A stretch of DNA of 64,000 nucleotides from CAZNEZ01 sp964572475 (lineage in GTDB: Bacteria; Bacillota; Clostridia; Lachnospirales; Lachnospiraceae): positions 16,675-80,674 of the forward strand of contig CAZNEZ010000005.1 in the NCBI GenBank assembly GCA_964572475.1. Reading direction: 5' to 3'. Positions 28,924 through 38,005 of the stretch are shown here, one piece after another. The notes beneath the pieces are model-generated. The model had not been told where the DNA came from, ran no database searches, and saw nothing but the letters and a program-made list of their open reading frames with translations. The position numbers and the translations under genes were made by a program. Position 1 is the stretch's first letter, and each line of letters begins with the position of its first letter.

Positions 28924-31900
28924 TTACTTGTCTAGCTGCTCTTCTATAAGATTAACTGATACTAAGGTAGATATACCCTTTTCCTGCATAGTAATACCAT
29001 AAAGTCTATCTGCTGAAGCCATAGTACCTCGTCTATGTGTAATTACAATAAACTGTGTGTGTTCAGTTAATTTATGAAGATAACCTGCAAATCTTACTAC
29101 ATTAGAATCATCTAATGCGGCCTCAATTTCATCAAGAAGACAAAACGGAGATGGTTTAAGATTCTGAATAGCAAATAAGAGTGCTATAGCTGTAAGAGCT
29201 TTTTCACCGCCAGACAACTGCATCATATTTTGAAGTTTTTTACCTGGTGGTTGAGATACAATAGTAATTCCTGCCTCAAGTATATCATCCGAATCATCTT
29301 GAAGTTCAATACTTCCTTTACCACCACCAAACATTTCCTTGAATACAATATCAAATTCTGCTCTAATCTCACTGAATTTTTCTGTAAACTGCTTTCTCAT
29401 TCCTGCGTCTAATTCATCAATAATCTTCATAAGAGTATTCTCAGCTGTAACAAGATCATCATGCTGCGTTTTAAGGAAAATGTAACGTTCAGATACATTT
29501 TTATACTCTTCTATAGCATTTATGTTTACATCACCAAGTTCTCGAATCTCAGATTTTAATGAAGCAATTGTCTTTTTAATCTGTGGCAGATTAGTTAGAT
29601 TCTCATCTCTCATATCTTTAGCAGCACTAAATGTAAGCTCATATTCATCCCACATATAATTAATCTGCTTATCATTAGACTCTTCAAGCTTCTCTTTTTG
29701 ATTATTTAATCTAAATAGCTCTTTGTTAAGTTCTGTTAATCTGGTTGAGATTTCTTCACGTTTGCTAAAGAAATCTTTATGTTCTTTAGTCTGTGTTTCC
29801 TTTTCCTCATTAAGCTTAATTATCTGATTTTCAACATCTTTAACATGTTCAGAAGCTGCAATCAATGATTTTTCAATCTCAGCAATGTCTTTTTGCTTAT
29901 CAGCAATCTCCTTAGAAGAATTAGCAGCATTTTCATTAATCGAATTAAGCTCTTCTGTAAGCTTTTCAGTTTCATTAATTATACGGCTGATATTATCATT
30001 AATAAATGAACACTTTTGATTGAGATTAGCCAGCTCAAGTCTGCTATTCTCATTGTTTTTAAGCTCTTTGGCTTCATTTTCCTTTTCTTCTTCAATCAAT
30101 TGATTTAGCTCACCAATCTTAGCCTCTAATTCACTATTTCGTGACTCAAAACTTGTAAGCATATCACTAAGTTCAGTATTATTATTAGAAATGTCTTTAA
30201 GCTGAATAGCAATCTGTTCTTTTTCTTTATCAAAATCAGCATAGTATTCTTCAATCTCTTTTTTCTTCTGACCAGCTTGATTCAGATTCATCTTTACAGT
30301 ATTTTGTAATATGTACTGCTCATTAAGAACAAGTTTAACTTTTTCTAATTCTTCATTAAGAGCTGCAATCTCAGTCTTATTTTTATCCATAGACTTGCGG
30401 ATATCAAAAAGAGAAAGCTTTATATTCTGAATTGACTGTTCTAAGTCTTCAATCTCTCTTCTTCTGCCTAAAAGATTACTGCTATTAGCAAATGCACCAC
30501 CTGACATAGAACCACCTGCATTAAGCAATTCACCTTCAAGAGTAACAATTCTAAGAGAATAGTTGTATTTTCTTGCAATAATCATAGCGTTATCTACATT
30601 ATCGACTACCATTACTCTTCCTAGTAAATATTTAGCAATGGCTTCGCATCCCTTATCTACCTTAACAAGATCACAGGCAAGACCTATAACACCATTCTCA
30701 CTAAGCGCTCGTTCATTAGTAAATCCAGTCTTATTAGCTATATTGCTAAGTGGAAGAAATGTAGCCCTGCCAAATCTGTTCTTTTTCAAATATTCTATAA
30801 CTTCTTTGGCAGTTTTGTCTGTATCGGTTACAACATTCTGAATGCTTCCTCCAAGTGCTGTTTCTATAGCAGTTTCATACTTTTTATCAGTTTTAATAAT
30901 ATCTGCAACAACACCTATAATTTCCTTTTTATTCTCTTTCAATTCCATAATCTTTTTAATACTATTGCCGTAGCCTTCATATCTTTCAGTCATGTTACGA
31001 AGAGCTTCTAGTTTGGAATTGTCTCTATGAAACTGTTGCTGCTTAATATCTAAATCTTTTTGATAATTCCTATTTTCTTCATTAATATTTTTTATTTTGT
31101 TATCAATCTCAGTTGAACGAGTAGAATTATCAATTATTTCAGAATTAATCTTTTTGAATTCTTCCTCTAATTCATTAATAATAGTTACCTGTGCTTCTTC
31201 GTCAGTCTTATATTTAAGAACTCTCTGTGCAATTTCAGCCTTTCTAATATTAGTCTGTTCAAGCATAGTATCATATCTTTGAATTTTCGCCTTAACATTA
31301 GACTTTTCATTAAGAAGCTCAATAATTTCATTCTTACAATTCTCTACTTTTTCAGATAACTCATTAATCTTAAATGTAATGGCATTAACTTTTTCATCCG
31401 CCTCACCTTTAATTTCTCCAGCTTTAGAAACTTCTTCAAGAATACCATTACGATTTTTAATAAGTTCTTCTTTTTCAGCATTATGTTTATCGATATCATT
31501 AGAAATAGCCACAACTCTACTATTAATATGTTCATCATTAATCTTAGCTGAATTAATTTGTTCATTAAGGACCTTAATCTCGCCTTCAAGCTTTTCCTTC
31601 ATAACATTAGTCTGATTAAGTTCATCCTTTTTAGAATCTAGATTAGAGTTTAATTCCTCAATAAACTGGTCTAACTTTTCATATTCAGATTTGGCCGCCT
31701 CTAAAGCATTATTATTACCGGAAATATCTCCCTCTACGATATCAGTTTTTCTAATAATATCATCTAACTGCTCCTTAATAGCTGTGATTTCCAGGAGAAA
31801 CATATTAATATCATAGTTCTTAAGCTCATCTCTAAGCTTCAAATATGTTCTCGCTGTCTCTGACTGCCTTTCAAGAGGTTTTACCTGCTTTTCCAGCTCA

Positions 31901-32487
31901 GATAATATATCAATAATACGTGTAAGATTATTACGTTCATTTTCAAGCTTTTTCTGCGCTTCTGCTTTTCTTCGCTTGAACTTAACAATTCCTGCCGCCT
32001 CATCAAAAAGCTCTCTTCTTTCCTCCGGCTTACCACTTAGGATTTTATCAATCTGACCCTGTCCGATAATAGAATAGCCTTCTTTACCTATACCAGTATC
32101 ATAAAAAAGTTCATTAACATCTTTAAGTCGGCATACAGAGCCATTAATCATATATTCACTTTCACCTGAACGGTAAATCCTTCTTGAAACAGTAACCTCT
32201 TCATAGTCTATAGCAAGTTTATGATCCGAATTGTCAAGTGTAATTGCCACATATGCAAATCCCAGAGGCTTTCTTTTTTCAGTACCAGCAAAGATAACGT
32301 CCTCCATCTTTGCTCCTCTAAGCTGCTTAATTCTCTGTTCTCCAAGAACCCATCTGACTGCATCTGCTACATTACTCTTACCACTTCCGTTGGGGCCAAC
32401 AATTCCTGTAATACCATTGTGAAACTCAAAATTAATTTTATTCGCAAAGGATTTAAATCCTTGCACCTCAATGTTCTTTAAGTACAT
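28924..32487 (-). CDS. smc: Chromosome partition protein SMC
   Basis: SMC is the ATPase core of bacterial condensin. The 1187-residue protein has a Walker A (GPNGSGKS at 31-38), long coiled coils (about 170-500 and 670-1015), a central hinge (about 515-665, with the glycine-rich AGGSMSGGAF). The C-terminal ATPase half has LSGGEKALTAIALLFA and Walker B CLLDEIEAALDD. It is complete and of typical length. It is packed 2 bp after rnc and followed by ftsY. Confidence 0.98.
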   Translation of the reverse strand: MYLKNIEVQGFKSFANKINFEFHNGITGIVGPNGSGKSNVADAVRWVLGEQRIKQLRGAKMEDVIFAGTEKRKPLGFAYVAITLDNSDHKLAIDYEEVTVSRRIYRSGESEYMINGSVCRLKDVNELFYDTGIGKEGYSIIGQGQIDKILSGKPEERRELFDEAAGIVKFKRRKAEAQKKLENERNNLTRIIDILSELEKQVKPLERQSETARTYLKLRDELKNYDINMFLLEITAIKEQLDDIIRKTDIVEGDISGNNNALEAAKSEYEKLDQFIEELNSNLDSKKDELNQTNVMKEKLEGEIKVLNEQINSAKINDEHINSRVVAISNDIDKHNAEKEELIKNRNGILEEVSKAGEIKGEADEKVNAITFKINELSEKVENCKNEIIELLNEKSNVKAKIQRYDTMLEQTNIRKAEIAQRVLKYKTDEEAQVTIINELEEEFKKINSEIIDNSTRSTEIDNKIKNINEENRNYQKDLDIKQQQFHRDNSKLEALRNMTERYEGYGNSIKKIMELKENKKEIIGVVADIIKTDKKYETAIETALGGSIQNVVTDTDKTAKEVIEYLKKNRFGRATFLPLSNIANKTGFTNERALSENGVIGLACDLVKVDKGCEAIAKYLLGRVMVVDNVDNAMIIARKYNYSLRIVTLEGELLNAGGSMSGGAFANSSNLLGRRREIEDLEQSIQNIKLSLFDIRKSMDKNKTEIAALNEELEKVKLVLNEQYILQNTVKMNLNQAGQKKKEIEEYYADFDKEKEQIAIQLKDISNNNTELSDMLTSFESRNSELEAKIGELNQLIEEEKENEAKELKNNENSRLELANLNQKCSFINDNISRIINETEKLTEELNSINENAANSSKEIADKQKDIAEIEKSLIAASEHVKDVENQIIKLNEEKETQTKEHKDFFSKREEISTRLTELNKELFRLNNQKEKLEESNDKQINYMWDEYELTFSAAKDMRDENLTNLPQIKKTIASLKSEIRELGDVNINAIEEYKNVSERYIFLKTQHDDLVTAENTLMKIIDELDAGMRKQFTEKFSEIRAEFDIVFKEMFGGGKGSIELQDDSDDILEAGITIVSQPPGKKLQNMMQLSGGEKALTAIALLFAIQNLKPSPFCLLDEIEAALDDSNVVRFAGYLHKLTEHTQFIVITHRRGTMASADRLYGITMQEKGISTLVSVNLIEEQLDK

Positions 32488-32489
32488 AG

Positions 32490-33182
32490 TTAATTAATGC
32501 CTTTCAATTTTTTAATTGCTTCATAAGCGGCTGATTGTTCAGCATGCTTTTTAGTTCTTCCAAAGCCTACACCTATGCTTTTTCCATTAAGCACAGCCTC
32601 CATAGTAAACTTTTTATTGTGTGCAGGACCTTCTTCTCTTATAAGGTTATATTCAAGAATAATCTCTGGACCGGTCTGTACCATCTCCTGCAAGATGGTT
32701 TTGCTATCAAAAAAGAGCTTCTTATTGTCTATATCGTTCATTATGAACCTATAAACAAACTCTTTTGCATTAGTAAAACCACCGTCTTCATATATAGCTC
32801 CAATTAGAGCTTCAAATGCATCTGAAACTATTGAATCCCTTTCTCTGCCACCCGAAGTCTCCTCGCCTTTTCCAAGAATAATATATTTAGGAAGATTAAT
32901 AGCTCTGGCACAGATTGCTAGTGTTTGCTCACAGACAATGCTTGCACGCAGCCTTGTCATTTCACCTTCAGGCATATCGCTAAAATTAGTAAAGATAAAT
33001 TCACTTGATGCCAGTTCTAAAACCGCATCTCCAAGAAACTCAAGACGTTCATTACTACCAGATGCACCTAGACCATTTTCATTAGAATATGAGCTATGTC
33101 TCATAGCATGAAACAATAAATCTTTATTCTTAAATGTATATCCGACCGTCTGTTCTAACTTTGTTCTATCAAATATATTCAT
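32490..33182 (-). CDS. rnc: Ribonuclease III
   Basis: RNase III cuts double-stranded RNA in rRNA and mRNA processing. The 230-residue protein has the catalytic signature NERLEFLGDAVLEL (E48, D52), the second acidic site DAFEALIGAIYEDGG, and a C-terminal dsRNA-binding domain (about 158-228). It lies downstream of acpP behind a terminator-like hairpin and just ahead of smc. Confidence 0.97.
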   Translation of the reverse strand: MNIFDRTKLEQTVGYTFKNKDLLFHAMRHSSYSNENGLGASGSNERLEFLGDAVLELASSEFIFTNFSDMPEGEMTRLRASIVCEQTLAICARAINLPKYIILGKGEETSGGRERDSIVSDAFEALIGAIYEDGGFTNAKEFVYRFIMNDIDNKKLFFDSKTILQEMVQTGPEIILEYNLIREEGPAHNKKFTMEAVLNGKSIGVGFGRTKKHAEQSAAYEAIKKLKGIN

Positions 33183-33197
33183 AGTAACTCCATTTCT

Positions 33198-33239
33198 TAA
33201 AAAAGAGAATGGGAGAAAATAATTTCTTCCATTCCCTCT
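33198..33239 (-). terminator. Terminator between acpP and rnc
   Basis: On the minus strand AGAGGGAATGGAAGAAA and TTTCTCCCATTCTCT form a stem of about 15 bp, immediately followed by TTTTTT. It should end most acpP transcripts and lower rnc-smc-ftsY expression relative to acpP. Confidence 0.75.
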
Positions 33240-33266
33240 GAATTTTATTAAATATTATGGTTACAA

Positions 33267-33506
33267 TTAATTATTTTCATTTAATGCAAGTTTAATCTGA
33301 TCTACAGCATTTCCAACTGAAACAATACTTTCAGCTGCTTCGTTAGGGATTTCAATATCAAATTCTTCTTCTATTCCCATAATAATTTGAAATACATCAA
33401 GAGAATCAGCTCCAAGATCATCAACAAATTTAGACTCCATTGTAATGTCTCCTGCGTTAACGTTTAATACTTCTGCAATAATGTTTTGTAATTTTTCAAA
33501 TTCCAT
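33267..33506 (-). CDS. acpP: Acyl carrier protein
   Basis: AcpP carries growing acyl chains on phosphopantetheine. The 79-residue acidic protein has the modification site Ser35 in [19 protein letters not shown]. Length is typical. It lies 15 bp after plsX, and its own terminator follows. Confidence 0.97.
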   Translation of the reverse strand: MEFEKLQNIIAEVLNVNAGDITMESKFVDDLGADSLDVFQIIMGIEEEFDIEIPNEAAESIVSVGNAVDQIKLALNENN

Positions 33507-33521
33507 AGTTCTACATCCTTT

Positions 33522-34532
33522 CTAATCTTCTTTTATAATATTCTCTCTAATCTTATCATTGATTTTTTGTTCCTTAAAGGTAACACACTGCAATATAGAA
33601 TTGCATACTTCTTTTGACTTAGAGCTGCCATGTGTTTTAACCACAAGGCCATTGAGTCCTAACAGAGGTGCTCCACCATATTCATCTGACTGAAATGTCT
33701 TAAGTGTCTTCTTAAGTGCCGGTTTAATAAGAAGCGCACCGATTTTACTTCTAAAAGTAGTCATAAGTCCTTCTTTAACTTTACCTATAAGTGTGGCACC
33801 AAGACCCTCATATAGTTTTAAGATTACATTACCTGTAAATGCTTCACAAACGATAACATCTGCATATCCACTAGGTATATCTCTCGCTTCAATACTTCCA
33901 ATAAAATTAATCTCTGGAGTATTCTTAAGCAATGGAAATGTCTCTTTGACAAGGGCATTACCCTTTTCTTCTTCAGCACCAATATTAACTATGGCAACTC
34001 GTGGGTTTTTAATACCCATAACATTCTCCATATATATTGAACCTATCTTAGCAAATTGTACAAGATGCGAAGCTCTTGCATCAACATTAGCTCCACAATC
34101 AATAAGTAAGGAAACACCTTTGCTTGTTGGAATAAGTGGTGCTAAAGGAGGTCTTTCAACTCCTTTAATTCTTCCTACTATTAGTTGTCCTCCTACTAGT
34201 ATGGCTCCTGAACTGCCAGCTGATACAAATGCATCTGCCTCATTATTCTTTACCATATTCATAGCAACTACTATAGAAGAATCCTTTTTCTTTCTAATTG
34301 CATTAACAGGTGGTTCTTCAGTATCAATAACTTCCGTAGCATTGACTACCTCAATCTGATTCTGATTATATTCGTATTTGCTAAGTTCATTCTTAACAGT
34401 ATCTTCGATACCTACTAGTTTGATTAGAATATCGGAGTTCGCGCAAGCGGCATCAACTGCACCTTTTACTATCTCAACTGGTGCATTATCTCCACCCATT
34501 GCATCAACTGCAACTATTGTTTTACTCTGCAT
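33522..34532 (-). CDS. plsX: Phosphate acyltransferase PlsX
   Basis: PlsX makes acyl-phosphate from acyl-ACP for phospholipid synthesis by PlsY. The 336-residue protein starts MQSKTIVAVDAMGGDNAP and includes GVSLLIDCGANVDA and VCEAFTGNVILKLYEG, typical of the family. The start at 34532 has GGAGGAC upstream and is preferred over an in-frame start at 34568. It leads directly into acpP and has its own promoter. Confidence 0.96.
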   Translation of the reverse strand: MQSKTIVAVDAMGGDNAPVEIVKGAVDAACANSDILIKLVGIEDTVKNELSKYEYNQNQIEVVNATEVIDTEEPPVNAIRKKKDSSIVVAMNMVKNNEADAFVSAGSSGAILVGGQLIVGRIKGVERPPLAPLIPTSKGVSLLIDCGANVDARASHLVQFAKIGSIYMENVMGIKNPRVAIVNIGAEEEKGNALVKETFPLLKNTPEINFIGSIEARDIPSGYADVIVCEAFTGNVILKLYEGLGATLIGKVKEGLMTTFRSKIGALLIKPALKKTLKTFQSDEYGGAPLLGLNGLVVKTHGSSKSKEVCNSILQCVTFKEQKINDKIRENIIKED

Positions 34533-34627
34533 TATCTGTCCTCCTATAGTTAAGCGGAATAACCGCAAGATATTATGTGAGAAATATGACTATTATTATG
34601 TCTATTCTCTGATAACACCTATATCAT

Positions 34628-34656
34628 AATATACTAAATAAAATATAATAAATCAA
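34628..34656 (-). promoter_or_regulatory. Promoter of plsX-acpP
   Basis: TTGATT (34656-34651) and TATATT (34633-34628) on the minus strand are 17 bp apart, about 95 bp before plsX. The region is very AT-rich, so false positives are easy. I saw no clear FapR-type operator. Confidence 0.45.
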
Positions 34657-34756
34657 TATATATTTTTATTAATAATAATGCTTAAGATTAATTTTATATT
34701 CTGCATAATTTTCTAAGATGATTAAGGTGTAAAAAGGTACTCTAATCCTATGATAT

Positions 34757-34790
34757 AAAAAAGGCCATTCCTTGTGGAATGGCTTTTTTT
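34757..34790 (-). terminator. Bidirectional terminator after rpmF
   Basis: GCCATTCC, loop TTGT, GGAATGGC (34764-34783) with A-run before and T-run after gives a terminator on either strand; flanking TATGATATA/TATATCATA extends the palindrome. It lies about 22 bp past the rpmF stop. Confidence 0.8.
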
Positions 34791-34812
34791 ATATCATAAC
34801 GTAAACTTTCAA

Positions 34813-34992
34813 TTAGTCTTGAGCAATGATTTCTTTTTTGTTGTAAGAACCACAAGATTTACATACTCTATGAGGCATCATTAATGCGCCACACTTGCTA
34901 CATTTAACAAGGTTTGGAGTGCTCATCTTCCAGTTAGCTCTACGCTTATCTCTTCTACCTTTAGAAGATTTATTCTTTGGACAAATTGACAT
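34813..34992 (-). CDS. rpmF: 50S ribosomal protein L32
   Basis: The 59-residue protein starts MSICPKNKSSKGRRDKRRAN and has the zinc-binding CSKC (31-34) and CKSC (44-47) pairs of the C+ form of L32. An AGGAGGTG site precedes the ATG. It follows the DUF177 gene with 2 bp between them, the usual yceD-rpmF pair. Confidence 0.96.
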   Translation of the reverse strand: MSICPKNKSSKGRRDKRRANWKMSTPNLVKCSKCGALMMPHRVCKSCGSYNKKEIIAQD

Positions 34993-34994
34993 AG

Positions 34995-35519
34995 TTACAC
35001 CTCCTTAAAGCTATTGAAAACGTCTAGAACTTTTGCCATTCTAGGGTCTAATTCTTCGGCTTTGCAGCCACAAGTTTCATGGTTAAGATTAGCATTACAT
35101 CTATCACAAAGTCCTTTACAGTCAGTACTGCATAATACTTTCATAGGTAAATTAAGTAAAATCTCACCGAAAACAAACTCTTCTACGTCAAGTTCTGTAC
35201 CTGTAATATACCTGCTATCATCAGATTCATCACCCGGAGTTCCAAGTGTGTTCAAATCCACTTCTTTTGAGACTTCTATATCGAAGTGCTCTTTAACGTC
35301 TTCAAGACATCTGTCACATGGCATTATAAGGGTTAAGTCAATCTTAGATTCAACATATATTGTCTTCTTTCCTAGATTAGTTATCTTGATAACCATAGGT
35401 TTTTTATCAACAACATCATATGTACCTAATCTTGATTCAAATGCTTTCATCTCGATATCAGTCTTGAACTCTTTTGACTTACCTTCAATAGGTAAGATGT
35501 CTGAAAAGTCAATCAGCAT
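34995..35519 (-). CDS. DUF177/YceD-family protein
   Basis: The 174-residue protein is of the YceD (DUF177) family, regularly encoded before rpmF and implicated in 23S rRNA/ribosome assembly. It has CDRCLEDV and a C-terminal CDRCNANLNHETCGC cluster typical of clostridial forms. The ATG at 35519, nine bases after GGAG, is preferred over 35534, whose ATG overlaps that site. Confidence 0.88.
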   Translation of the reverse strand: MLIDFSDILPIEGKSKEFKTDIEMKAFESRLGTYDVVDKKPMVIKITNLGKKTIYVESKIDLTLIMPCDRCLEDVKEHFDIEVSKEVDLNTLGTPGDESDDSRYITGTELDVEEFVFGEILLNLPMKVLCSTDCKGLCDRCNANLNHETCGCKAEELDPRMAKVLDVFNSFKEV

Positions 35520-35610
35520 AACAATTGTCTCCATTCTTTACACATCATTGCTTTTCTAATCGCACTCGAATATTATACCTATACAAAACTTCTTTGTCAA
35601 GTAAAATGTA

Positions 35611-36804
35611 TTATTTAACTAACTCTAGTGTTTCTCTTGCTATTGCAATCTCTTCATTAGTAGGAATAACGCATACTTTAACCTTAGAATCAGCATCAGA
35701 TATAATCATCTCTTTGCCTCTAACCTTATTTGCTTCAGCATTGATTTTGATACCCATATATCCAAAGTAATTCATTATATCAGCTCTCATATCAGCATCA
35801 TTTTCACCAACACCTGCTGTAAATGTAATAGCATCCACACCATTCATAGAAGCTATGTAAGAACCAATGTATTTTGCTACTCTATATGCAAATGCATCAA
35901 GTGCAATCTTAGCTCTTTCATTTCCTTCATCAGCTGCTTTACAAAGGTCTCTGAAATCACTTGAAATTCCTGTCATTCCAAGAACACCTGACTTTTTATT
36001 TAAGATGTTAAGAACTTCATCAACAGTTTTATTGTCTTTATTAGCGATATACTGAACAACAGCAGGATCAATATCACCACTTCTTGTTCCCATAATAAGA
36101 CCTTCAAGAGGGGTAAGGCCCATACTTGTATCTACACATTTGCCATTGAGAACGGCTGAAATACTTCCACCGTTACCTAGATGGCAAACTATAACCTTTG
36201 AATTTTTTGAATCTAATGATAGAAAATCTATAGTTCTCTTTGATACATATCTATGACTTGTACCATGGAAACCATATTTTCTTATAGCATATTTGTCATA
36301 GTATTCATAAGGAATAGCATACATATAAGCTTTACTTGGCATTGTATTATGGAAAGCTGTGTCAAATACCGCTACTTGTGGTGTGTTACCCATAATAGCT
36401 TCACACGCTTCAATACCAATTAAATTAGCTGGATTATGTAATGGTCCAAGATCAAAGCAATCTCTGATAACCTTCTTAACTTCTTCTGTCACAACAACTG
36501 AATCACTGTAGTATTTTCCACCATGAAGTACTCTGTGTCCCACTGCTGAAATTTCATCTATTGATGAAATAACACCATGTTCTTTATCTAACAAAGCATC
36601 AATAACCATCTGAACAGCTACTTTGTGATCAGGCATTGCCTTCTTAATCTGAAATTCATCTTTATTTGCAGGCTTATGTGTAAGCATTGAACCATCAATT
36701 CCGATTCTCTCACAGATTCCTTTTGCTAATACTGATTCATTATCCATATCAATAAGCTGATATTTAAGTGATGAGCTACCACAATTTAATACTAATATTT
36801 TCAT
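35611..36804 (-). CDS. ackA: Acetate kinase
   Basis: AckA makes ATP and acetate from acetyl phosphate, the main energy-conserving step of acetate fermentation. The 397-residue ASKHA-fold protein has [11 protein letters not shown] at 6-16, [21 protein letters not shown] and [10 protein letters not shown]. It is 32 bp after pta; the pair forms the acetyl-CoA to acetate route. Confidence 0.97.
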   Translation of the reverse strand: MKILVLNCGSSSLKYQLIDMDNESVLAKGICERIGIDGSMLTHKPANKDEFQIKKAMPDHKVAVQMVIDALLDKEHGVISSIDEISAVGHRVLHGGKYYSDSVVVTEEVKKVIRDCFDLGPLHNPANLIGIEACEAIMGNTPQVAVFDTAFHNTMPSKAYMYAIPYEYYDKYAIRKYGFHGTSHRYVSKRTIDFLSLDSKNSKVIVCHLGNGGSISAVLNGKCVDTSMGLTPLEGLIMGTRSGDIDPAVVQYIANKDNKTVDEVLNILNKKSGVLGMTGISSDFRDLCKAADEGNERAKIALDAFAYRVAKYIGSYIASMNGVDAITFTAGVGENDADMRADIMNYFGYMGIKINAEANKVRGKEMIISDADSKVKVCVIPTNEEIAIARETLELVK

Positions 36805-36836
36805 TTTATCCTCATTTCTGCATTGTATGTTTTAAT

Positions 36837-37841
36837 CTATTTTTGTGCCTGTGCTTGTGCCTGTACTGCTGTTATTGCAATAACACCAATAATATCCTCT
36901 GAACTGCATCCTCTTGAAAGGTCATTAATTGGTGCTGCAATACCTTGTGTAAGAGGTCCATAAGCTTCTGCTTTAGCAAGTCTTTGAACTAGTTTATATC
37001 CAATATTACCAGCATCAAGATCAGGGAATACTAATACATTAGCTTTTCCAGCAACAGTACTGTTAGGTGCTTTTGAAGCTCCTACACTAGGAACAATCGC
37101 TGCATCCGCCTGAAGTTCTCCATCAAGCTTAAGTTCAGGATACTCTGCTTTAGCAAGTTCAACTGCCTTAGCCACCTTATCAACATCTGCATGTTTTGCG
37201 CTTCCCATTGAAGAATGTGAAAGCATAGCTACTACAGGTTCATTACCTACTAATAATCTGAATGATTCAGCTGATGATGCTGCAATAGCAACAAGTTCTT
37301 CAGAAGTCGGATTCTGATTAAGTCCACAATCTCCAAATACAAATACTCCATTATCTCCAAGTTCGCAATCTGGAACTACCATAACAAAGAATGCAGAAAC
37401 AAGCTTTGTACCTGGTGCTGTCTTAATAATCTGAAGAGATGGTTTAAGAGTGTTAGCTGTTGAATGGCATGCTCCAGATACAACACCATCTGCATCTTTT
37501 GCTTTAACCATCATACATGCATAATACATATATTCATTAAGAAGAAGTCTTTTTGCCTCTTCTGGTGTCATTCCTTTATTCTTTCTTAATTCAACAAGCA
37601 TATCTATATAACCTGCTGTCTTATCCGAAGTATTAGGATCAACGATAACTGCTTTGGAGATATCCAGTCCTTCGCTGTTCTTCTTAACTTCTTCCTCGCT
37701 TCCTATAATAATTATGTTAGCAATGTCTTCTTTTAAAACTGCTGCCGCAGCCTCAAATGTTCTTCTATCCATAGACTCAGGTAATACTACAGTTTTCTTA
37801 TCTGCTTTTGCTTTTTCTTTGATAACATCAATAAATCCCAT
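36837..37841 (-). CDS. pta: Phosphate acetyltransferase
   Basis: Pta converts acetyl-CoA and phosphate to acetyl phosphate. The 334-residue protein is the short Pta form (no DRTGG/BioD-like domains). It has SGACHSTANTLKPSLQ, FGDCGLNQNPT, and the C-terminal GIAAPINDLSRGCSSEDIIG. The ATG at 37841 follows AAAGGAG; an in-frame ATG at 37868 is less likely. It is co-oriented with ackA. Confidence 0.96.
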   Translation of the reverse strand: MGFIDVIKEKAKADKKTVVLPESMDRRTFEAAAAVLKEDIANIIIIGSEEEVKKNSEGLDISKAVIVDPNTSDKTAGYIDMLVELRKNKGMTPEEAKRLLLNEYMYYACMMVKAKDADGVVSGACHSTANTLKPSLQIIKTAPGTKLVSAFFVMVVPDCELGDNGVFVFGDCGLNQNPTSEELVAIAASSAESFRLLVGNEPVVAMLSHSSMGSAKHADVDKVAKAVELAKAEYPELKLDGELQADAAIVPSVGASKAPNSTVAGKANVLVFPDLDAGNIGYKLVQRLAKAEAYGPLTQGIAAPINDLSRGCSSEDIIGVIAITAVQAQAQAQK

Positions 37842-37921
37842 GATTGTTACTCCTTTCATTGGTAGCAAATATTTTTAACATATACAACTGATTATAAACT
37901 AAATAAAGATTGTATACAAGA

Positions 37922-37966
37922 TTAAAATACCGTCAGATTGTACATTTTAAGGTACAATCTGACGGT
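37922..37966 (-). terminator. Strong terminator upstream of pta
   Basis: Perfect 15-bp arms (37929-37943 and 37952-37966, core CGTCAGATTGTAC) with an 8-base loop are followed on the minus strand by ATTTTAAT. It ends the lipoprotein gene at 38006 before pta. Confidence 0.85.
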
Positions 37967-38005
37967 TTCATAATATTTAAAATTCGTCTACAGTATTAAT
38001 AACTG

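Noticed and set aside
36837..37841. Rex operator before pta
   Set aside because: Only AT-rich dyads unlike TTGTTAA-N4-TTAACAA; the strong palindrome at 37922-37966 is a terminator.
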